A stretch of DNA of 64,000 nt, from assembly GCF_016909125.1 (NCBI RefSeq), contig NZ_JAFBFD010000002.1, forward strand, positions 1-64,000. The letters are read 5' to 3'. Shown one piece after another: positions 46,049-54,905 of this stretch. The number at the start of each line of letters is the position of its first letter. Position 1 is the stretch's first letter. The notes under the pieces were generated by a model, which was not told where the DNA came from, made no database searches, and was given only the letters and a program-made list of their open reading frames with translations. The translations under genes and the position numbers were made by a program. Origin of the DNA: Enterococcus lemanii. Lineage in GTDB: Bacteria > Bacillota > Bacilli > Lactobacillales > Enterococcaceae.

Positions 46049-46600
46049 TCTCTTTTTATAATGATACGTTTCGATTTGTTTGGCCAACGTATCACGGTCC
46101 CAAAGTTGGACATTTAATTTTTTGGCAAGTTGCTTGGCGGAATCGGTGAAGGACGGATTGGTAATAACTATCGCGTGTTGAAGGCCGTAATAATCTTTTC
46201 CAGCGTAGATTTCTTGAATGGCTTTGTTACCAACTTTTTTATTCCAGCGTTTACATTGAAAGGCGTATTTTTCTTTATTTTTAGTTGCAATCACATCAAC
46301 GCCTTGATCAGGACCATCGTTAGTCGTCACAGCAGAATCATATCCGCTATTTAGTAGCAAGAAATAGCAATACTGCTCAAATTCAAAACCGCTCATTTTG
46401 TCAATTTCTTGTAATTTTGCTTGACTAAACCGTTTCTTTTGGCTAATAACCGCATAAAATAAAGGGATAAGACCAAGAGCAATCGCTAAAAAACCAATTT
46501 TACGAATAGCGGCAAAGGCTGGATAAACAAACGATGCAATAACCATCAAAATACCAATCGTAGCAAAATGAATCAATTCATTTTCTTGTTTCTTTTTCAT
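46046..46600 (-). CDS. Membrane-anchored Mrr-like restriction endonuclease domain protein
   Basis: A 184-residue protein. Two membrane helices occupy about residues 9-50 (ATIGILMVIASFVYPAFAAI; IGFLAIALGLIPLFYAVI). Residues about 70-184 are a PD-(D/E)xK nuclease domain of the Mrr_cat type: MSGFEFEQYCYFLL, GPDQGVDVIA with the catalytic Asp, and YAFQCKRWNKKVGN with the QxK motif. It is a stand-alone gene. Related small membrane Mrr proteins exist in Firmicutes; a role in DNA restriction or repair at the membrane is a guess. Confidence 0.85.
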   Translation of the reverse strand: MKKKQENELIHFATIGILMVIASFVYPAFAAIRKIGFLAIALGLIPLFYAVISQKKRFSQAKLQEIDKMSGFEFEQYCYFLLLNSGYDSAVTTNDGPDQGVDVIATKNKEKYAFQCKRWNKKVGNKAIQEIYAGKDYYGLQHAIVITNPSFTDSAKQLAKKLNVQLWDRDTLAKQIETYHYKKR

Positions 46601-46688
46601 ACAAGACTTCCTAAAATTTTTATTTACTTTTACTATATCTTATATACATCATCACGTGTTGATTTCGCTTGATTCTTTTGAAATGTGT

Positions 46689-46694
46689 TATAAT
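46689..46694 (+). promoter_or_regulatory. Extended -10 promoter of the DUF4153 gene
   Basis: TGTTATAAT includes an extended -10 (TGn) and a perfect TATAAT, 39 nt before the start codon. Confidence 0.6.
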
Positions 46695-46732
46695 TTGATT
46701 AGAAAGAAACGAGAATGGCGGAGGTGTTTTCG

Positions 46733-48595
46733 ATGAATCAGTTTGGAAAATCGATTGAAAAAATGTGGAAGGGCGCTTTTGAGGCGGTTGCAACGTTTCC
46801 GATCACAAGCCTGAATGCGATTTTATTTACCATTGTAACAATGATTCGCATTCAACTCGAGTGGCAACAACAAGAACCGTATAATCTTTTATTTAATAGT
46901 TTGCATTGGGCGTTTAGTTTTGGTGCTATTTTTGGTTTAATGGCAACCACTTATGTCCGTCGCAAGAACAATCAACCACACCCTTTGCTCCTTGCCAATT
47001 TAACGACGGGTATTGCGACCTTAGTTGCCTTTTTAAGTTTGTACTTTTTAGGGGCAAGAATACCAGGAGCGAATGACTATTTCAAGTATCCGATTTTGTC
47101 TGAGATTGCTCACGTTCGTATGACGACGATTACTTTAGTTATGTTTTTTGCCTATCTGTTTTTTGCGAGTCGTCCAAAAGAAAAACCTGAAATTTCACGC
47201 GCCATTTTTATGAATCAAAAAGCGCTGGTTGTCGCGGGTATTTATGGCTTGGTGTTAATGGCGGGAACGTCTGCGATTGCCGGGGCGATTCAAGCTTTGT
47301 TGTATACGCAAATGAGTTTTAAAGTTTATCAATACCTTGGCGCTCTCGTTGGTCTAGTGACGTTTATGTTATTTTTAGGTGCATTACCCAATTTTTCAGC
47401 TACCGAGAAAGATGAAAAATGGCTCGCTGCCGAAAAACAAGCGCGCTTTATTCATTTGCTATTCGCGTATATTTTAACACCAATCATGATTGCTTTAACC
47501 ATCGTTTTACTTTTGTGGACGGTAAAAACCATCTTCCAAGGCGTTGGTTCAAACTTTGTCCGTCTGTCTGGGATTGCGACAACCTATTCCGTCGTGGGAC
47601 TTTGGCTGCATATGATGGTAGTAGAAGCAAAAACACCAATCACTGATTTTTATTTAAAATCGTATCCTTATGCCGCGCTCGTTATTTTAGCTTTTGAAGC
47701 TTGGGCGTTGGTGATGCATTTAAACACGTATGGGTTACAAACAACCGAATATTATTTTATCGTGATTTGGGTTGTTGCCATCAGTAGCATGTTACTTATT
47801 TTATTCAAAAAAGAATGGGCCTACGTCTTTATCTTATGGATTACGATGGGGGCGATGTTGTTTACGGTGTTGCCAGTCGTGGGCTATCAGTCCTTACCCG
47901 TTCGCTTACAAACCAAACGTTTAGAGCAGCTATTAGTCGATGCGAATATGTTTAAAGAAGGGGCGATTGTTCCAGGAAGTGAAGAACTTGTCCGTGAGAC
48001 TCGCGTGAAAATCACTTCATCGGCTCTTTTTTTAGCCGGACAAAATGAAGAGGCCATCCCGAAATGGCTAAACGATGAGCTTTTTAATCAAGCAACCTTT
48101 GAAAAAGTGATGGGCTTTGCGCCAGTTTATCCAGATTCACCAGGTAGTCAACCAAGCACACGGTATCAAGAAGTCTTTTTACAAATTGAACCAGGTGCGA
48201 TTCCAATTGTAGACTACGATTGGGCAATCCTTTTAGGTAGTTATTATGGAGAAGCAGCCATCTCGGATACGATTGCTGGCAAAAATGGCGAGTATCAAGT
48301 GCAGTGGATGACAGGGACAACCGATCAAAGCATTCCCAAACTAAAAATTACGTTAGATAACCAAGTCATTTTAGAAGAAAATATGAGTAATTACCTTGAT
48401 ACCATTTTGAAAAAATACCCACTGGGCGCCGGCGATACCATTGAAGTGCCGTTAGCAGATATGAGTCACACATTCAGTAATGACCAAGTGAGTGGCATCA
48501 TTGTTTTTCGCAGTGTCAATGCTACACTTGATGTACGCGAAGATACAATGAGCTATTGGTTTGAAGTTGCTTCTGTTTATTTGAAAGAAAAATAA
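46733..48595 (+). CDS. DUF4153 family multi-pass membrane protein
   Basis: A 620-residue protein. The first 390 residues contain about ten hydrophobic helices (TFPITSLNAILFTIVTMIRI; ALVVAGIYGLVLMAGTSAIA); the remaining 230 are extracytoplasmic or cytoplasmic and soluble. The overall plan fits DUF4153 proteins. Function is unknown. ATG 46715 is in frame, but GGAGGTG at 46729-46735 region favours ATG 46733. The gene is followed 3 nt later by a broken epimerase gene with no terminator between. Confidence 0.8.
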   Translation: MNQFGKSIEKMWKGAFEAVATFPITSLNAILFTIVTMIRIQLEWQQQEPYNLLFNSLHWAFSFGAIFGLMATTYVRRKNNQPHPLLLANLTTGIATLVAFLSLYFLGARIPGANDYFKYPILSEIAHVRMTTITLVMFFAYLFFASRPKEKPEISRAIFMNQKALVVAGIYGLVLMAGTSAIAGAIQALLYTQMSFKVYQYLGALVGLVTFMLFLGALPNFSATEKDEKWLAAEKQARFIHLLFAYILTPIMIALTIVLLLWTVKTIFQGVGSNFVRLSGIATTYSVVGLWLHMMVVEAKTPITDFYLKSYPYAALVILAFEAWALVMHLNTYGLQTTEYYFIVIWVVAISSMLLILFKKEWAYVFILWITMGAMLFTVLPVVGYQSLPVRLQTKRLEQLLVDANMFKEGAIVPGSEELVRETRVKITSSALFLAGQNEEAIPKWLNDELFNQATFEKVMGFAPVYPDSPGSQPSTRYQEVFLQIEPGAIPIVDYDWAILLGSYYGEAAISDTIAGKNGEYQVQWMTGTTDQSIPKLKITLDNQVILEENMSNYLDTILKKYPLGAGDTIEVPLADMSHTFSNDQVSGIIVFRSVNATLDVREDTMSYWFEVASVYLKEK

Positions 48596-48598
48596 TGA

Positions 48599-49177
48599 TT
48601 GGTTGTCGGTCAGTACGCTAAAACCAAAGCGCAAGCGACAGCCGATGTTTTAGCCGCGACGAAAGAAGGATTAAACGCGGTCATCGTCCACCCGTCCGGT
48701 ATTGTCGGTCCGTATGACTATGGCAAAGGACATTTGACCAACTTAGTGACGGAATATTATCAAGGAAAGTTAACGGCGGGGATTGTTGGCGGCTATGATT
48801 TTGTGGATGTGCGAGACGTCGCTCAGGGGATTTTACTTGCTTGTGAGAAAGGGCGCCGCGGAGAATGTTATCTGTTATCGAATCATTTTTATACGATTAA
48901 AGAAGTTTTGAATTTGTTACAACAAATCTCTGGACGTCAGAAAATAAAAACTTATTTACCACTTTTTATCTTAAAAACAACCGCACCACTCGCCGAATAC
49001 TATTATAAATTACGCAAGCAAACGCCGCTATATACGCCCTATTCGCTCTATACTTTAACTAGCAATGCGAATTTCTCACATGAAAAAGCAACAAGAGAAC
49101 TGGGCTATCAAACAAGGCGTTTAGAATTAAGTTTGCGCGATACAATTGATTGGTTAAAAGAACAAAAGCGAATATAA
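48599..49177 (+). pseudogene. 5'-truncated NAD-dependent epimerase/dehydratase gene
   Basis: A 192-codon frame encodes the C-terminal half of an extended short-chain dehydrogenase. It starts at the catalytic YxxxK (VVGQYAKTKAQAT) and continues through HPSGIVGPYDYGKGH and DFVDVRDVAQGILLACEKG. The N-terminal Rossmann fold with GxxGxxG (about 140 residues) is missing and only a TTG is available as start. It begins 3 nt after the DUF4153 stop, so a deletion probably joined the two. Confidence 0.8.
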
Positions 49178-49186
49178 AATATAGAA

Positions 49187-49243
49187 ATAAAGACCATTCA
49201 TTTCAATATGAAGTACATTGAAATGGCTGGTCTTTATTTTTTT
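49187..49243 (+). terminator. Terminator after the truncated epimerase
   Basis: AAATAAAGACC-CATTTCAAT pairs with ATTGAAATG-GGTCTTTATTT (symmetric 3-nt internal loop), followed by T residues. Confidence 0.9.
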
Positions 49244-49272
49244 ACTAGAATATAAATTTTTCTTTTGGTAAT

Positions 49273-49656
49273 TTATTCAGCCATGATTTCAACTAAGTTT
49301 CCTTCAGGGTCTTGAATCACGGCTTCATAATAACCATCTCCGGTTGTTCGAGGCCCGTTTATTAATGCAAAACCATCTGCTTGCAGCCGTGCAACCAACT
49401 GATCAACGGCCTGCTTGTCGCCCACCGCCATTGCTAAATGCGCATAACCAAAACAATCGGCTAGTAAGGGAGTAACCATCTGGTCTTTATGCATGAGTTC
49501 CAAGCGACCACCAGTTGCAAAAGATAAAAAATAAGAACGAAACCCAGTTGTTTGGTTATGGTAGAGCGCATTGCTAGTTGCTTGAAAATAGTTCTCATAA
49601 AAAGTTTTCATTATTTCTAAGTCTTGTACCCAAATACCGATATGCTCAATTTTCAC
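49273..49656 (-). CDS. VOC family protein (glyoxalase/bleomycin resistance/dioxygenase superfamily)
   Basis: A 127-residue protein with the paired beta-alpha-beta-beta-beta modules: IEHIGIWVQDLEIMKTFYEN at the start, a metal-ligand pattern in GRLELMH and YAHLAMAVGDK, and YYEAVIQDPEGNLVEIMAE at the end, where His, Glu and Glu are likely ligands. A GTG at 49665 overlaps the GGAG; GTG 49656 is properly spaced. Substrate unknown. A cre-like site lies just upstream. Confidence 0.82.
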   Translation of the reverse strand: MKIEHIGIWVQDLEIMKTFYENYFQATSNALYHNQTTGFRSYFLSFATGGRLELMHKDQMVTPLLADCFGYAHLAMAVGDKQAVDQLVARLQADGFALINGPRTTGDGYYEAVIQDPEGNLVEIMAE

Positions 49657-49679
49657 GTTTCTCACTCCTTTTTTAAAAT

Positions 49680-49694
49680 AGCAAACGCTATCAA
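49680..49694 (-). promoter_or_regulatory. Possible cre site upstream of the VOC gene
   Basis: TTGATAGCGTTTGCT on the minus strand matches the cre consensus with one mismatch. It lies 23 nt upstream of the GTG start. Confidence 0.45.
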
Positions 49695-49848
49695 AACCTT
49701 TGTATTCAGTATATCAGAATAGGAGACAAGAAAAAACGAGCAGCGAAACGAAAACGATAATCTTTTTCAGTTAGCTTAAACGACTATCATATCAAGAGAA
49801 AGGGTGCTAATGTATGACTAAGAACAAGAATCGAAAAGGGTGAGGAAA

Positions 49849-51699
49849 ATGAATAAATTAAAAGAAAATAGCACTTTGATTAGCACAGTGGGATGTATTG
49901 TTTTTTTAGTATTGGGTATGATTTTAGACTTTGGGTTTCACAGGCAATACAGTTGGATAATTTATTTAGCTTCAGTCATTAGTGGTGGAACTGAAATTAC
50001 TATTGACGGATTCAAAGAATTATGGGCTGAAAAACATTTTAATGTCGATTTGTTAATGATTTTAGCAGCAGTTAGTGCCGGTCTTATTGGTGATTGGCGC
50101 GAAGGGGCTGTCTTAATTTTTATTTTCAGTCTTTCACACTTAATGGAAGAGTATGCTACTGAAAAAAGTGCACGAGAAATTAATAGTTTAATGAATCGTC
50201 AACCAAAAAAAGCTAGAAAAATTTTAGCTAATGGTGAATATACTATTATTGCTACAGATGATTTAGTTGTGGGGGATCGGGTCGCTGTTTTTAAAGGTGA
50301 AAATATTCCAACAGATGGGGTAATTTTAAAAGGGGCTTCTGAGTTGGATGAATCAGTTGTAAACGGTGAAAGTGTTCCACGTTTGAAAAGCGTAGGAGCA
50401 GAGGTTTATGGTGGAACAATTAATTTAGGTAACGAACTTGAATTTGAAGTAAATAAAGACCAATCAGAAACTGTTTTTGCAAAAATTATTAAATTAGTTG
50501 AAGCTGCACAAAATAGTCAAACAAAAACCGAAAGTTTTATTCAACGTATCGAAAATCGTTACGTCATGCTAATCATTTTTGGTGTTCCTTTAGCCGTGTT
50601 ATTCTTTTACTTAGGTTTGCATTGGGATTGGAATGAGAGTGTTTACCGAGGGGTCAATCTTTTAGTGGTGGCTAGTCCGTGTGCGCTCGTAGCCAGTTCC
50701 ACTCCGGCATTGTTAAGTGCAATCAGTAATGGTGCTCGTCATGGAGTATTGTTTAAAGGTGGAACTTATTTAGAAGAGTTAGCAGAAATTCAAAGTATTG
50801 CTTTTGATAAAACAGGAACTTTAACAAAAGGGGAATTTAGCGTAACCGATGAATATTGGGCACAAACAAAAGAACAAATGATACCATATGTTTTAGGCTT
50901 AGAAGAAAAAAGCACACACCCATTAGCGCAAGCTATCGTGAAACATTGGCAGACAGAATATGAAAGCTACCCACTTCAAACAGAAGAAATCACAGCGAGT
51001 GGTATTCAAAGTATCAGTGAAAAAAACAAATACTATGTTGGAAAAAAACGCGGAAATTATGCAGATCCAAACCAATTACTCGAATGGAAACAAGCTGGAA
51101 AAACAGTGATTTACGTTGAAGAAAACGATCAATTTTCTGGTGCGATTGCCTTATTAGATACTTTAAATACGAACGCCAAAGAAGCCGTCAATTACTTTAA
51201 CCAAGCGGGAATTCACACGGTAATGTTAACAGGAGATAATCGTCATACAGCAGCGACGATGGCCAAAGAAGTAAATATCGAAGAATATTTTGGCGAACTA
51301 CTACCAGAAGATAAAGTCACTTACGTTCAACAACAAAAAGAAAAATATGGTAAAAATGGAATGGTTGGCGACGGAGTAAACGACGCACCGGCATTAGCAA
51401 CTGCAACGATTGGGGTTGCAATGGGCGAAGGAACAGACGTCGCAATGGATGTAGCTGACGTAGTAATTATGGAGAATAATTTAGCGAAGTTGGTTTACAC
51501 GCACCGTTTGTCGAAAAAAATGAAAAATGTCATTAAACAAAATATTATTTTTAGTGTAGCCGTCATTTTAACTTTGATTACACTAAACTTACTGCAAATC
51601 TTAACCATCCCAATTGCCGTTGTAGGTCATGAGGGGAGTACGATTTTAGTTATTTTAAACGGATTACGTCTATTAAAAGAAGAAAAAGCACTTTTTTAA
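49849..51699 (+). CDS. Heavy-metal P1B-type ATPase (Zn/Cd/Co type), lacking an N-terminal metal domain
   Basis: A 616-residue metal exporter. Motifs: the membrane metal site ASPCALVAS, phosphorylation site AFDKTGTLTKG, the HP locus KSTHPLAQAI, and MVGDGVNDAPAL. Residues 1-15 are short, so no HMA or His-rich domain is present. Only the ATG at 49849 fits AAGGG at 49836-49840. It faces the same way as the second ATPase gene 190 nt downstream, but a terminator lies between them. Confidence 0.92.
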   Translation: MNKLKENSTLISTVGCIVFLVLGMILDFGFHRQYSWIIYLASVISGGTEITIDGFKELWAEKHFNVDLLMILAAVSAGLIGDWREGAVLIFIFSLSHLMEEYATEKSAREINSLMNRQPKKARKILANGEYTIIATDDLVVGDRVAVFKGENIPTDGVILKGASELDESVVNGESVPRLKSVGAEVYGGTINLGNELEFEVNKDQSETVFAKIIKLVEAAQNSQTKTESFIQRIENRYVMLIIFGVPLAVLFFYLGLHWDWNESVYRGVNLLVVASPCALVASSTPALLSAISNGARHGVLFKGGTYLEELAEIQSIAFDKTGTLTKGEFSVTDEYWAQTKEQMIPYVLGLEEKSTHPLAQAIVKHWQTEYESYPLQTEEITASGIQSISEKNKYYVGKKRGNYADPNQLLEWKQAGKTVIYVEENDQFSGAIALLDTLNTNAKEAVNYFNQAGIHTVMLTGDNRHTAATMAKEVNIEEYFGELLPEDKVTYVQQQKEKYGKNGMVGDGVNDAPALATATIGVAMGEGTDVAMDVADVVIMENNLAKLVYTHRLSKKMKNVIKQNIIFSVAVILTLITLNLLQILTIPIAVVGHEGSTILVILNGLRLLKEEKALF

Positions 51700-51710
51700 C
51701 CTGAAAGTTA

Positions 51711-51763
51711 AAACGAAAAACATGCGGGCCAAAAATCAACCGTTTGTTTTTCGTTTTTTTCTT
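51711..51763 (+). terminator. Terminator after the first P-type ATPase
   Basis: AAAACGAAAAACA pairs with TGTTTTTCGTTTT around a long loop, followed by more T residues. Confidence 0.8.
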
Positions 51764-51808
51764 TACTGAAAGGATAAATCAGTTTGCCATTCAAGTAGTA
51801 TTTAAAGA

Positions 51809-51838
51809 TTGACAAATGATTGTTTATTCATATATAAT
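51809..51838 (+). promoter_or_regulatory. Promoter of the second P-type ATPase
   Basis: TTGACA (51809-51814), 18-nt spacer, TATAAT (51833-51838). The spacer contains TGATTGTTTATTCATA, which resembles a metalloregulator operator. Confidence 0.82.
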
Positions 51839-51847
51839 GAAGTTAAC

Positions 51848-51868
51848 AAATGAACAAGTATTCATATA
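51848..51868 (+). promoter_or_regulatory. ArsR/SmtB-type metalloregulator operator
   Basis: AATGAACAAGTATTCATAT is an imperfect inverted repeat of the ArsR/SmtB (CadC/CzrA/ZiaR) operator kind, 10 nt past the -10 and about 20 nt before the start codon. A related half-matching site overlaps the promoter spacer (51815-51836). No ArsR-family gene lies in the window, so the repressor would be encoded elsewhere. Confidence 0.6.
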
Positions 51869-51888
51869 TTCGTTTTGGAGGGGTTTAT

Positions 51889-53862
51889 ATGAGAAAAACA
51901 ATCAATGAAAAAAACAAGCAGCACCATTGCGACCACGATCACAGTCATGAACATAATCATGACCACGAGCATAACCATTCAAGTTGCGGACACAACCACG
52001 GCAAACTACCGGTCATTTTATATGTCGTTGGTTTTGTTTTGTTTGTTGGTACCTTATTGTTACCTTTACCAACCTTTTTAGCGAACAGCTTAATGTTTTT
52101 GGCAATGTTAACGGCAGGCTACCACGTCATATTGGAAGGGATTGGAGAGACGATCACTGATAGTTTCAAAGCCAAAAAATTAAAACCAAATGTCCATGTC
52201 TTAATGACACTGGCGGCTTTTGGGGCGGCTTTGATTGGGGACTTTGATGAAGGCGCATTACTAATTTTAATTTTTGCGGGTGCTCACTTTTTAGAAGATT
52301 ATGCAGAAGGCAAGAGTAAAAGAGAAATTACGGCTCTTTTAAAAATGAACCCAACCCAAGCACGCTTAATCAAAGCAAATGGCGATACGGAATTAGTCGA
52401 GGTCGCAAGTTTACAAATTGGTGATCAGTTGCAAGTCTTACCAGGAGACCAAGTACCAACTGATGGCGTGATTGTCTCAGGGGCAAGTACTTTGAATGAA
52501 TCTTCAATTAATGGTGAAAGCATGCCGCAAGAAAAAACCATTGGAGCAGAAGTGTTTGGTAGTACGATTAATGGTACAGGCACCTTTACAATGGAAGTCA
52601 CCAAAGACTCATCTGAAACCGTCTTTGCCAAAATTCTTCAATTAGTCAATCAGTCGCAACAAAATTTATCGAAAACGGCAACTAAAATTAAAAAAATCGA
52701 ACCCTACTATGTGAATACCGTTTTAGCGATCGTGCCATTGTTTATTTTACTTGGTATATTTATTTTTCAGTGGGGCGCGTACACTAGTTTTTATCGCGGG
52801 ATGGTTTTAATGATTTCGGCTTCTCCTTGTGCCTTAGCAGCTAGCGCGATACCAGCTACCTTATCTGGTATTTCGAATTTAGCCAAACGTGGTGTCTTAT
52901 TTAAAGGCGGCTCTTATTTAGCCAATTTGTCAGAAATCAAAGCAATCGCCTTTGATAAAACCGGTACCTTAACAAAGGGCAATCCAAGCGTGACTGATGT
53001 TTACTTTATGGACGAACAAAAACAATCAGAGTGGATAAACGTAATCGTTTCAATGGAAAAAAGTGCCAACCACCCATTAGCTAAGGCCATTTTAAATCAC
53101 TTTACGACGGCGACAGAACTACCAATTGCAGTCGAAAACAAAATTGGCCATGGCTTAATCGCAACATACCAAGAACAAACGTACCAAATCGGGAAAGCAG
53201 ATCTATTCAACCATCTTCCTGAAACCATCGAAGAACAAGCGAACCGTTTGAAAGATCAAGGAAAAAATGTCGTTTACTTTAGTGAAAACAAACAAGTCGT
53301 TGGTTTTATTGCCATGATGGACTTGCCGCAAGAGTCAGCGAAAACGACCATTGCTTACTTAAAAGAGCAAGGGATTAAAACCGTCATGATTACCGGAGAT
53401 GCGCAAGCAACTGGTCAAGCCGTTGCGCAGATGATTGGTTTAGATGAAGTCAAAGGCAATGTTTTACCAGAAAATAAATCCCAACTAATTACAGAACTTC
53501 AAGCCAAATATGGCACGACGGTAATGGTTGGTGATGGCATCAATGACGCACCCGCACTCGTTAAAGCAGACATTGGCTTTGCGATGGGCGATGGCACCGA
53601 TGTCGCGATTGATGTCGCCGATGCGGTTATCATGAAAAATGACTTAACCCGCTTTAAATATGCCCATCAAGTGGCTAAAAAACTCGATCGAATCGTGTGG
53701 CAAAATATCATTTTCTCAATGGGAGTCGTGTTGCTCCTTGTCTTCCTGAACTTTTTCGGGAAAATTGATATTGGTTTAGGCGTCATTGCTCATGAGGGAA
53801 GCACCTTAGTCGTCATCCTTAACGGCTTACGTTTATTAGCACCAATCAAAGAATCATTGTAA
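51889..53862 (+). CDS. Heavy-metal P1B-type ATPase with His-rich N-terminus (zinc/cadmium export)
   Basis: A 657-residue exporter. About 40 N-terminal residues are rich in His, Asp and Cys (HHCDHDHSHEHNHDHEHNHS), a likely metal-binding tail. Core motifs are ASPCALAAS in the membrane, AFDKTGTLTKG, SANHPLAKAI and MVGDGINDAPAL. The frame is open to ATG 51850, but GGAGGGG at 51877-51883 and the operator placement fix ATG 51889. Regulation by a metal-sensing repressor fits the zinc/cadmium role. Confidence 0.93.
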   Translation: MRKTINEKNKQHHCDHDHSHEHNHDHEHNHSSCGHNHGKLPVILYVVGFVLFVGTLLLPLPTFLANSLMFLAMLTAGYHVILEGIGETITDSFKAKKLKPNVHVLMTLAAFGAALIGDFDEGALLILIFAGAHFLEDYAEGKSKREITALLKMNPTQARLIKANGDTELVEVASLQIGDQLQVLPGDQVPTDGVIVSGASTLNESSINGESMPQEKTIGAEVFGSTINGTGTFTMEVTKDSSETVFAKILQLVNQSQQNLSKTATKIKKIEPYYVNTVLAIVPLFILLGIFIFQWGAYTSFYRGMVLMISASPCALAASAIPATLSGISNLAKRGVLFKGGSYLANLSEIKAIAFDKTGTLTKGNPSVTDVYFMDEQKQSEWINVIVSMEKSANHPLAKAILNHFTTATELPIAVENKIGHGLIATYQEQTYQIGKADLFNHLPETIEEQANRLKDQGKNVVYFSENKQVVGFIAMMDLPQESAKTTIAYLKEQGIKTVMITGDAQATGQAVAQMIGLDEVKGNVLPENKSQLITELQAKYGTTVMVGDGINDAPALVKADIGFAMGDGTDVAIDVADAVIMKNDLTRFKYAHQVAKKLDRIVWQNIIFSMGVVLLLVFLNFFGKIDIGLGVIAHEGSTLVVILNGLRLLAPIKESL

Positions 53863-53868
53863 TCAAAA

Positions 53869-53922
53869 GAAAACACCCGAACGATTTTGCGCGAATGAGC
53901 GAATCGTTCGGGTGTTTTTTTA
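53869..53922 (+). terminator. Terminator after the second P-type ATPase
   Basis: AACACCCGAACGATT pairs with AATCGTTCGGGTGTT around a loop that can itself pair (GCGC-), followed by seven T residues. Confidence 0.92.
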
Positions 53923-54144
53923 TTTTTTAGCTTTAAAGCGTTCAATTCTCGTCATCTCTAGTAGTACCAGCGATGTGATTTGAAAAGTTTATAACGGAAA
54001 CAAAGAACAATAATCGTTATTTTCAACTTTTATATTCGTGTTTATTGTTAAACATGTTTAAAGTTCGTTTAAAAAGTTTTGAAAACATAGAAAACCCGTA
54101 CAAAATTCAAAAAACTGATTATAATACAAGTAAGCAAATCGCTT

Positions 54145-54864
54145 TTAGTCAGTGGCTTCATTAGTACGCTGATAAATCGATTTTAATGCGCCACTTAATA
54201 ACAGCTCAAATTGATTTAAAGCCGTGCCAAAAAATAAATTAGGCTCAAACTCGTGAAAAGCTTTCGGTGAATACGTTTGACTACTAATAGTTAATTGGGC
54301 AAGCGAGCCAATGGTCGATTGCTCGACCCCAACAAAAGCAATGGTTGCAATTTGGTGTTCTTGAGCGAGTTGTGCCAATTCAATCAGTCGTTGGGTTTCA
54401 CCCGAATTGGAAATAAGGAAAATTAAAATGTTATCTTCCATTGCTTCACGTAAAAACTCTAAGTGGCTATTGGCCGTTGCACGAAAACCGTAAAGATTGA
54501 GTGCTTCACTTATGTAATTGGCGATGTTTTGTGAAAAACCAGAAGCAAGCACCATGATACGATGGTCGCGATAAGTTTGGAGTAACGTATTGAAGGCCGT
54601 CACTTGTTCGTCAGAAATCAGTTCGTTTGTCAAAGACACACTCGGCGCAATCGGGTTTTGCATTGAAAAAACCAATTCACTATAGCCGGAAAAGCCAATT
54701 TTTTTGGACATGTTGACAATCGTTGCCGTCGAGATAAACGCTTGTTTGGCCACTTCACGAATACCGATTTTTTTCAAATGGCTCTTGTTTTGTTCCATAA
54801 AACGTAAGGCTTGTGCTTCGGCTTCGTTCAACTGGTATTTTTCAATTAACGTTTCAATATTCAT
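54145..54864 (-). CDS. RpiR/MurR family transcriptional regulator
   Basis: A 239-residue regulator. N-terminal helix-turn-helix (GIREVAKQAFISTATIVNMS, residues about 35-54) and a SIS sugar-phosphate-binding domain from about residue 90 (RIMVLASGFSQNIANYI; ILIFLISNSGETQRLIELA). It is divergent, with 41 bp between starts, from the two-gene unit that ends in a PTS IIC. It likely controls that unit in response to the phosphorylated sugar. Confidence 0.88.
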   Translation of the reverse strand: MNIETLIEKYQLNEAEAQALRFMEQNKSHLKKIGIREVAKQAFISTATIVNMSKKIGFSGYSELVFSMQNPIAPSVSLTNELISDEQVTAFNTLLQTYRDHRIMVLASGFSQNIANYISEALNLYGFRATANSHLEFLREAMEDNILIFLISNSGETQRLIELAQLAQEHQIATIAFVGVEQSTIGSLAQLTISSQTYSPKAFHEFEPNLFFGTALNQFELLLSGALKSIYQRTNEATD

Positions 54865-54905
54865 TGTTTCACCTCAAAATAAATAATAGATAGGAAGATT
54901 ATAAC

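Noticed and set aside
54119-54140. TATAAT-like promoter pointing into the 3' end of the RpiR gene
   Set aside because: No convincing -35 at proper spacing and no plus-strand gene to serve; an antisense role is speculation.
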